From contig CAZTBP010000003.1 in the NCBI GenBank assembly GCA_964612145.1, positions 134,301 to 198,300 of the forward strand: 64,000 nucleotides of DNA. Direction: 5' to 3'. The notes below the pieces were generated by a model. It was not told the DNA's origin. It ran no database searches and saw only the letters and a list, made by a program, of their open reading frames with translations. Below, piece after piece: positions 59,150-64,000 of this stretch; positions within the stretch are counted from its first letter, which is position 1, and the number at the start of each line of letters is the position of its first letter. This stretch comes from JAGNLV01 sp964612145. Its GTDB lineage: Bacteria > Zixibacteria > MSB-5A5 > GN15 > FEB-12. The translations under genes and the position numbers were made by a program.

Positions 59150-59977
59150 TCAATACCCGCTGATATCGATGCGGGTGACATTATCAATATATTTGCCTAA
59201 GAACCGCGACGCAATCGGGCTGAATTTTTCGGGTACGTCGGAGACAAAAAACTTCTGGATTCCCTCGGGCATCGGCACCTGGGACTGGGCTGGGTTAAGC
59301 ATCTCGTTGTCGGTCAGCCACTTAAAGGCCACCCGAGCGGTTTCCTCGCCGGAGTCGATCAGCACGATGTCGTCGCCCATGACGTCCTGGATAACATGCT
59401 TGAGCAGCGGGTAGTGGGTGCAGCCGAGCACGAGGGTGTCTATCCCGACATCGTGCATGGTCTGGAGATAGTCCCGGGCGATCAGGTATGAGGCCTCCTT
59501 GTCGATATAGCCCTCCTCGGCCAGCGGGACAAACAGCGGGCAGGCGAGCGAGAAGACCTTGATATCCGGGTTGATCTCGTGGATGCACCTGGCGTAGGCA
59601 TTGGAGCCGATAGTGGCGTGGGTGCCGATGACCCCGATCCGGCCGTTGCGGGTCTGTTTCACGGCGGCATCGGCGCCCGGCTCGATTACGCCGATCATCT
59701 CGACACTGTACTCGGTGCGGATTTCCTCGAGCGCGACCGACGAAGCCGAGTTGCAGGCGCAAATGATGAACTTAACATCGTGCTCCAGCAAAAAGGCGAT
59801 ATCCTGGCGGGTGAACTGGGTGATGATCTCTTTGGAGCGGCCGCCGTAGGGGTACCGTCCGACATCGCCGAAATAGACGATATTCTCGGCCGGCAGGGTT
59901 GTGAAGACCTCGCGGGCGACCGTGAGGCCGCCGACGCCGGAATCAAAAATGCCAATGGGAGCTTCGATGTTTCTCAT
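59150..59977 (-). CDS. murI: Glutamate racemase
   Basis: Makes D-glutamate for peptidoglycan. The 275-residue enzyme opens IGIFDSGVGGLTVARE, has the first catalytic Cys in FIICACNSASSVAL and the second in TLVLGCTHYPLL, and the segment YFGDVGRYPYGGRS. The first motif reads CNSAS where CNTAS is more usual. Part of the smpB-to-rdgB run. Confidence 0.95.
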   Translation of the reverse strand: MRNIEAPIGIFDSGVGGLTVAREVFTTLPAENIVYFGDVGRYPYGGRSKEIITQFTRQDIAFLLEHDVKFIICACNSASSVALEEIRTEYSVEMIGVIEPGADAAVKQTRNGRIGVIGTHATIGSNAYARCIHEINPDIKVFSLACPLFVPLAEEGYIDKEASYLIARDYLQTMHDVGIDTLVLGCTHYPLLKHVIQDVMGDDIVLIDSGEETARVAFKWLTDNEMLNPAQSQVPMPEGIQKFFVSDVPEKFSPIASRFLGKYIDNVTRIDISGY

Positions 59978-60032
59978 GCGGGAAAGTAGCGGTTTTGTTA
60001 AGAGGGAGGCAAGGAAAGATTCGCTTCACCGA

Positions 60033-60506
60033 TCACAGCTTCTGCATGTGGACTGACTTGTGTTTTTTCTCGCCCGCACTCGTTGTGATCGAGAAGTAAT
60101 AGATACCGCTTTCGAGATCATTCAGCGGTATCAGCACGGTATCTGCGATTCCCTTTTCTTCATCCCGTTCGATTTTCCACATGATTTTGGGTACAACCCG
60201 CCAGCCGCCTCGGCAGAAGGTGGAGTCCAGGATGTGGGCGACAACGTCGCCCTCGGTGTTGTACAAATCAACACGTACGTTCTGGCAGTCATCCACGGTG
60301 AACGAGGTGTTGAAGCGCGGCGAATAGGGGGTGGTGAGTTCGCCGAAGGTGCCGTAATCGGCCTTTGTGATTTCGTACGACGGGGTCGGCGGCCGCTTTT
60401 CCTCCGAGCCGCCCTTCTTATTGCAGGCGGTGATCAATCCAAGAAGCAGAATCAATGTCAGAGCGGCGACTGCGGTTGGGTCAGTCTTTTTCTGCGTAGC
60501 GTTCAT
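60033..60506 (-). CDS. Small lipoprotein with FlgD-like fold
   Basis: A 157-residue lipoprotein with lipobox LLGLITAC, then a linker and a beta-rich domain: VDDCQNVRVDLYNTEGDVVA, HILDSTFCRGG, DTVLIPLNDLESGIYYFSIT. The C-terminal pattern matches FlgD/CTD-type sheets. The ATG at 60506 overlaps the amidase gene by 26 nt, which favours the shorter start. Its two cysteines sit where the 57775-58173 lipoprotein has them. Confidence 0.65.
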   Translation of the reverse strand: MNATQKKTDPTAVAALTLILLLGLITACNKKGGSEEKRPPTPSYEITKADYGTFGELTTPYSPRFNTSFTVDDCQNVRVDLYNTEGDVVAHILDSTFCRGGWRVVPKIMWKIERDEEKGIADTVLIPLNDLESGIYYFSITTSAGEKKHKSVHMQKL

Positions 60507-62004
60507 ACTTTTGTTTGAAGCGTTTGATTGCCTGGTACAGCCCCTCTGCGACATCCTGCTGATAGTCGCTGGTGCGCAGGAGTCGCTCTTCGGATTTGTT
60601 GGAGATGAAACCGCTTTCAATCAATACCGAGGGAGCGTATACCCGGTTGAGGACGAAAAAGCCGGCTTGGTCAACGCCCCGGGCGCGGGTGCTCAGGTTG
60701 CGGCGGAATTCCCGGTCGCACATCATTGCGAAATCGTGCGATTCGGTCTGGAATTCGGTCATGATCATTTCGTTGAGGATTGAAAGCACCGGGTCCTCGA
60801 ACAGTTCCTCCTCGTTGTTTTCGTCGTCGCGATAGCGGTTGACTTCCGCTTGATCTCGCAGAAAGGCGCTGTTTTCAAACTGGGCGACAGCGCGGGCGGA
60901 ATCGTTTCTTGCGGCGGCGAGGAAGAAGACATTCCAGCCTCGAACATGGCGCTTGGTCGAGCTGTTGGCGTGGATACTGATAAACAGGTCGCAGCCGGCC
61001 TCGTTGGCGATTTTGGCTCGTTCCTCAAGGCTGACTGTCTGATCGCGATCACGAGTCATGATAACCTTGAACTGTTTGTCCTTGCGGATCAGTTTGGCCA
61101 GCTTATGAGCGATGTCCAGCGCGATATCTTTCTCTTTGGTGCCGTCGGGTCCGACCGCGCCATACTGTTTACCGCCGTGGCCGGCATCGATCACGATAAC
61201 ATCGATTTTGTCATCGGGCCCGACCAGCGGCTGGGTATCGGCCGGGTCGATAGCAAAGTCGACATCGGCGATAGATAGCTGAATTCGCGGTGGGTCGGAC
61301 ATAAACCGGTGGTGCCATTTGTCAACCTTGCGGCGCAGCCGGATAGAGACCTGGCCGGCGCCGGCGACCTGGTGGGCCTTGAGGTCGTACATGTAGCGAC
61401 GGTCCCGCCGGGAGAGAATCCGGGCGCGATTGAGGATGCCGTCGCGGATAGAGACGTTTATCCAGCTTCCCTCGGTAACAAAAACCTCGTACGGCAGCGC
61501 TTTGGTCAGGTAGATTTCAAGCAGGAGGCCGTTGGCTTTGGGGAGGATGGCGATATCGGTGACGTTGTAAATGTCGGCGTCGATTTTGAGTCGATCGTCG
61601 CCGTCCCACGTGATTTTCTGCTGCATGACCTGATCGAGGAAGGGGACGACCGTTTCGATGGGCAGGAAGAGTTGCCCGTCTTTGAATTCGGCCGGGTAGA
61701 TGATGTTGTAGACGGTGTCGTTTAACGTCATCCAGGGTGAGCCGAGCAGGAATTCGAACCGGTTTTGGTCGCTCAGGTAGACGATTTCGTGGCCGATTGT
61801 CTTCCAGTCAACCGTGCCGCCGAGGATTTCGGCGAGCTGAGAGAAGGAGACGTAGGTGATTTCATCCTGCTCCCAGGCGTCGATCCGCTCGGAGGTGCCG
61901 GCGATCAAAACATCGACAGACTTTGCCTGGCCGACCGCGGGCAATGCCGTTAGGCAGATAATCAGGCAGACAGTAAATTTGGCTTTATTAACAGTCATAG
62001 GCAT
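60481..62004 (-). CDS. N-acetylmuramoyl-L-alanine amidase with N-terminal stalk domain
   Basis: Cleaves the amide between N-acetylmuramic acid and the peptide in the cell wall; exported by a signal peptide. Residues 30-150 resemble a copper-amine-oxidase-N-type stalk (VSFSQLAEILGGTVDWK). Residues about 265-500 are Amidase_3: VIVIDAGHGGKQYGAVG (zinc His), then ISIHANSS (zinc His) and APSVLIESGFISNKSEE (catalytic Glu). 507 residues. The ATG follows the smpB stop directly (TGAATG). Confidence 0.93.
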   Translation of the reverse strand: MPMTVNKAKFTVCLIICLTALPAVGQAKSVDVLIAGTSERIDAWEQDEITYVSFSQLAEILGGTVDWKTIGHEIVYLSDQNRFEFLLGSPWMTLNDTVYNIIYPAEFKDGQLFLPIETVVPFLDQVMQQKITWDGDDRLKIDADIYNVTDIAILPKANGLLLEIYLTKALPYEVFVTEGSWINVSIRDGILNRARILSRRDRRYMYDLKAHQVAGAGQVSIRLRRKVDKWHHRFMSDPPRIQLSIADVDFAIDPADTQPLVGPDDKIDVIVIDAGHGGKQYGAVGPDGTKEKDIALDIAHKLAKLIRKDKQFKVIMTRDRDQTVSLEERAKIANEAGCDLFISIHANSSTKRHVRGWNVFFLAAARNDSARAVAQFENSAFLRDQAEVNRYRDDENNEEELFEDPVLSILNEMIMTEFQTESHDFAMMCDREFRRNLSTRARGVDQAGFFVLNRVYAPSVLIESGFISNKSEERLLRTSDYQQDVAEGLYQAIKRFKQKYERYAEKD

Positions 62005-62466
62005 TCAATAGTCTTTTTTCAGCGCCTGTTTGATGCGGCGCTCGGCATCGGCCTCGGCAATCGCCTGGCGCTTGTCGTACTTTTTACGTCCGACTGCCAC
62101 GGCAAGCTCGATTTTACAGAGGTTTTTTTTGAAGTAAATTCCGAGCGGGATCAGGGTAAGTCCTTTTTGCTCGGTGAGCTGGAACAGTTTACGGATTTCC
62201 CGCTTGTGCAGCAGCAACCGTCGGGGACGCATCGGGTCGTGATTTTCGCTGGCCATTTTGTACGGCGAGATATGGAGATTACGCAGGATTATCTCGCCGC
62301 CCTCGATAACAGCGTAGGCGTCGGCCAGGTTGATCTTTCCGTCGCGGATAGACTTGACCTCGCTGCCTTTCAGTTCGATTCCGGCCTCGTAGGTGTCTTT
62401 AATCTCGTACTCGTGGCGGGCCTTGCGGTTGCGCACCACGTAGCGTATGTCGCTGCTATCTTTCAT
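62005..62466 (-). CDS. smpB: SsrA-binding protein SmpB
   Basis: Works with tmRNA to rescue stalled ribosomes. The 153-residue protein shows NRKARHEYEIKDTYEAGIEL, then GSEVKSIRDGKINLADAY and the basic tail GRKKYDKRQAIAEADAERRI. The ATG at 62466 was chosen; the longer frame adds unlike residues. No tmRNA gene was found within about 240 nt on either side. Confidence 0.96.
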   Translation of the reverse strand: MKDSSDIRYVVRNRKARHEYEIKDTYEAGIELKGSEVKSIRDGKINLADAYAVIEGGEIILRNLHISPYKMASENHDPMRPRRLLLHKREIRKLFQLTEQKGLTLIPLGIYFKKNLCKIELAVAVGRKKYDKRQAIAEADAERRIKQALKKDY

Positions 62467-62706
62467 GACTTTCACAATAGAGTATACGGGTTGTGGTATC
62501 AACTAAAACAGCTTGTCGGCTGTTCAATCGGTGCACAGTGGAGCTTGATACGCGATTGATCGGGTATTGTTCCGGCGTGGCGTGGCAGCAGAATCGACCA
62601 CATTATCGCCTGAAACAGTAAAGGGATAAGCGCGAGCCGCCGACATTAAGGACAGGTATGTTGTTGTCCCCCTGCGAAGGGACCACCTCAACGTAAAGGC
62701 AATCCG

Positions 62707-63108
62707 ATGTCGCAAAAAATTGATATATCATCGGCTAAAGTACTGGTTGTCGATGACGAGCCGGAGATTACCGAAATTGTCGAGACCTTCCTCACCGATG
62801 CCGGGTACCAGGTGATGGTTGAAAACCAGCCGAGTGAGGCGGTGAACAAGGCAGATAAATTCGGGCCGGACGTAGTTTTGCTGGACATTATGATGCCGGT
62901 TATGGACGGGTATGAGGTTTGCGAGCAACTGAAGAAAAATCCCCGCTTTACCCATACGCCGATCATTTTCCTGACCGGTAAGGACCGGACCGATGATATG
63001 GGGAGGTCGTTTAAGTCCGGCGGCGATATGTTTATCAAGAAGCCGTTTTCCTGTGATCGTCTGCTGGAAATCCTGAATATTGTGCTGCTGTCGACCGGTC
63101 GTCGGTAA
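62707..63108 (+). CDS. Single-domain response regulator
   Basis: A 133-residue receiver with the acidic pair VVDDEPE, D60 in VVLLDIMMP and Lys in FIKKPFS. No output domain. It is preceded by a 240-nt non-coding gap shared with smpB on the other strand and lies 90 nt before the PhaR-phasin gene on the same strand; an operon with that gene is unlikely because the latter has its own promoter. Confidence 0.93.
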   Translation: MSQKIDISSAKVLVVDDEPEITEIVETFLTDAGYQVMVENQPSEAVNKADKFGPDVVLLDIMMPVMDGYEVCEQLKKNPRFTHTPIIFLTGKDRTDDMGRSFKSGGDMFIKKPFSCDRLLEILNIVLLSTGRR

Positions 63109-63154
63109 ATCGGGGTGGTCACTTTTCTCTTTTTTAGAATTCCTGAAAATATCC

Positions 63155-63183
63155 TTGCCTTTTATGGTGCAGTGCACTATACT
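63155..63183 (+). promoter_or_regulatory. Promoter of the PhaR-phasin gene with internal palindrome
   Basis: TTGCCT (63155-63160), 17-nt spacer, TATACT (63178-63183). The palindrome GTGCAGTGCAC occupies 63167-63177 within the spacer, so a bound protein would block RNA polymerase. The start would lie only about 7 nt before the ATG at 63198. Confidence 0.65.
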
Positions 63184-63197
63184 GCGCGTAGAACTGT

Positions 63198-63815
63198 ATG
63201 CGACTGATCAAACGTTACAGCAACCGGCGCCTTTACGACACCCAGGACAGTCGAACTCTTACGCACAAGGAGCTTGCCGGGCTTATCCGCCGCGGTGAGA
63301 AGGTGCAGATTGTGGACACGGCGACCGGTCGGGATATTACCGCCGAGGTATTAGGGCGGATCATGCTGACGGAGACGGTTTCGTCAGCAGGGACAAAGGA
63401 AACATCTGATCTCTTTTCACGCATTATAGAATTAGGAGGAGAAACGTCCATGTCTATTCTCAAAAACACAGTGTTAGCGTCGATCGGCGCGTTTGAAGTG
63501 ACCAAGGCGCGGGCCGAGAAGGTTATCGATGAGTTGATCAAGCGGGGCGAGATCAACAAGGGCGACCGCACCGATGCGGTCATGGAGCTGATGGACAGGG
63601 CCGAGAAGTCGACCGCCAAGGTGTATGACCGGGTGGCCGGTGAGGTCGGCAAAGCGCAGAAGGAGATAGCCAAGTACACCGACCAGGTCAAGCAGTACAA
63701 GGTGGTCAAGCGCGAGGACATGCAGAAGCTCGAGAAGAAGGTCGACAAGCTGACGAAGCTGGTGAGTTCGCTGGAGAAGAAGCTTGACGAGGCGAACAAG
63801 GCCGGCAAGGCGTAG
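63198..63815 (+). CDS. PhaR-type regulator fused to a phasin-like coiled-coil domain
   Basis: 205 residues. Residues 1-65 are the PHA-synthesis regulator DNA-binding domain (RLIKRYSNRRLYDTQDSR, then YRRGE-like KVQIVDTATGRDIT). Residues 85-205 resemble PhaF/PhaI-type phasin coiled coils (LASIGAFEVTKARAEKVIDE, KEIAKYTDQVKQ). The product may both bind DNA and coat polyhydroxyalkanoate granules. AGGAGG at 63434-63439 lies 10 nt before an in-frame ATG (63450, residue 85), so a separate phasin-only protein may also be made. No PHA synthase gene is in the window. Confidence 0.85.
   Translation: MRLIKRYSNRRLYDTQDSRTLTHKELAGLIRRGEKVQIVDTATGRDITAEVLGRIMLTETVSSAGTKETSDLFSRIIELGGETSMSILKNTVLASIGAFEVTKARAEKVIDELIKRGEINKGDRTDAVMELMDRAEKSTAKVYDRVAGEVGKAQKEIAKYTDQVKQYKVVKREDMQKLEKKVDKLTKLVSSLEKKLDEANKAGKA
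63434..63452 (+). promoter_or_regulatory. Internal ribosome-binding site (in-frame ATG within the PhaR-phasin gene)
   Basis: AGGAGG followed after 10 nt by ATG at residue 85, exactly at the border between the two domains. A stronger site than that of the first start. The predicted product has 121 residues. Confidence 0.5.
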
Positions 63816-63845
63816 TTCATACAGGACAGGACAAAATTTGTTTGG

Positions 63846-63874
63846 AAAGGGTCGGCGGGAGTCGGCCCTTTTTT
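63846..63874 (+). terminator. Intrinsic terminator
   Basis: AAAGGGTCG/CGGCCCTTT stem with one G-U pair, 8-nt loop, then T-run. Confidence 0.7.
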
Positions 63875-63923
63875 GTTGGTGAAATCCGTTGGATGCGTGG
63901 GTTACGGGAGTTTGGGGTTGTTT

Positions 63924-63954
63924 GGTCATGGTTCGACTCCGCTCACCTATGACC
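63924..63954 (+). repeat. Palindromic intergenic element, copy 3
   Basis: GGTCATGGT pairs with ACC-ATGACC (one bulged T) around TCGACTCCGCTC. Same loop as copy 1, unrelated stem sequence. Confidence 0.65.
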
Positions 63955-64000
63955 CTCCCCCGAATTAGTGGACACATCGAAAGGATAGGGTTATGTTACT

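Noticed and set aside
59150..59977. MurI CNSAS in place of CNTAS as an inactive enzyme
   Set aside because: The catalytic Cys is kept and Ser for Thr is a mild change; the second Cys motif is intact.
62467..62706. Search for a tmRNA gene next to smpB
   Set aside because: No tRNA-like ends or Ala-type acceptor stem found in the gap.
1..64000. CRISPR arrays, rRNA genes, prophage or integrase genes
   Set aside because: No regularly spaced repeats, rRNA sequences or recombinase motifs were seen.

Overview
The window is a GC-rich bacterial chromosome segment, densely packed on both strands, with mostly housekeeping genes and a few accessory patches. Several traits suggest the FCB group, most likely a candidate division Zixibacteria-type organism. 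These are secreted proteins ending in dockerin-like doublets of the form NVSDLTYLVDFLFRGGPAP, thrombospondin-3/dockerin tails, a TonB receptor / sorting-domain protein / PorV-like trio, many outer-membrane barrels and lipoproteins, and a class II (B12-dependent) ribonucleotide reductase. The phylum assignment is inference from protein style; no rRNA is present to settle it.

Layout. 1-9.8 kb: the 3' end of a cation P-type ATPase, a seven-heme cytochrome c, a foldback repeat patch, two GNAT acetyltransferases, an M32 carboxypeptidase, a DNRLRE lipoprotein, an isochorismatase-fold hydrolase and two small hypotheticals. 9.8-19.1 kb: a methyltransferase, a candidate small RNA, a giant sensor kinase (7 PAS + GAF) paired with a sigma-54 response regulator, then dockerin-type protein genes, one of them broken. 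19.2-30.8 kb: central carbon metabolism (FBPase-II-like protein; gap-pgk-tpiA-secG-tRNA-Leu in one run; pyruvate kinase) with two envelope proteins and a degenerate receiver. 30.8-36.2 kb: a Fic relic in an AT-richer patch, nrdJ, a proline-rich protein with a possible Roadblock-like tail, acpS and pyrE.

36.2-41.3 kb: a five-gene sensory operon (periplasmic binding protein, HAMP kinase, two lone receivers, receiver-GAF-kinase) with no output domain. 41.6-48 kb: the TonB receptor / CTD protein / PorV-like operon. 48-57 kb: a gluzincin-like protease, rmuC, sthA, a membrane-TPR protein, and the recombination/replication group recR-ybaB-dnaX. 57-62.5 kb: a barrel protein and a lipoprotein, then a run smpB - amidase - lipoprotein - murI - small membrane protein - rdgB. 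62.7-64 kb: a lone receiver and a PhaR-phasin fusion.

The observations I rate highest are: an A10 slippery run in dnaX followed at once by stops in both alternative frames (predicting tau and gamma forms); a PhaR-phasin fusion with an internal in-frame ribosome site and a palindrome inside its own promoter; two short promoter-to-terminator units that look like small RNAs or micro-ORF transcripts; intergenic hairpins whose stems covary while the loop stays fixed; and the output-less phosphorelay led by a binding protein without a transporter.
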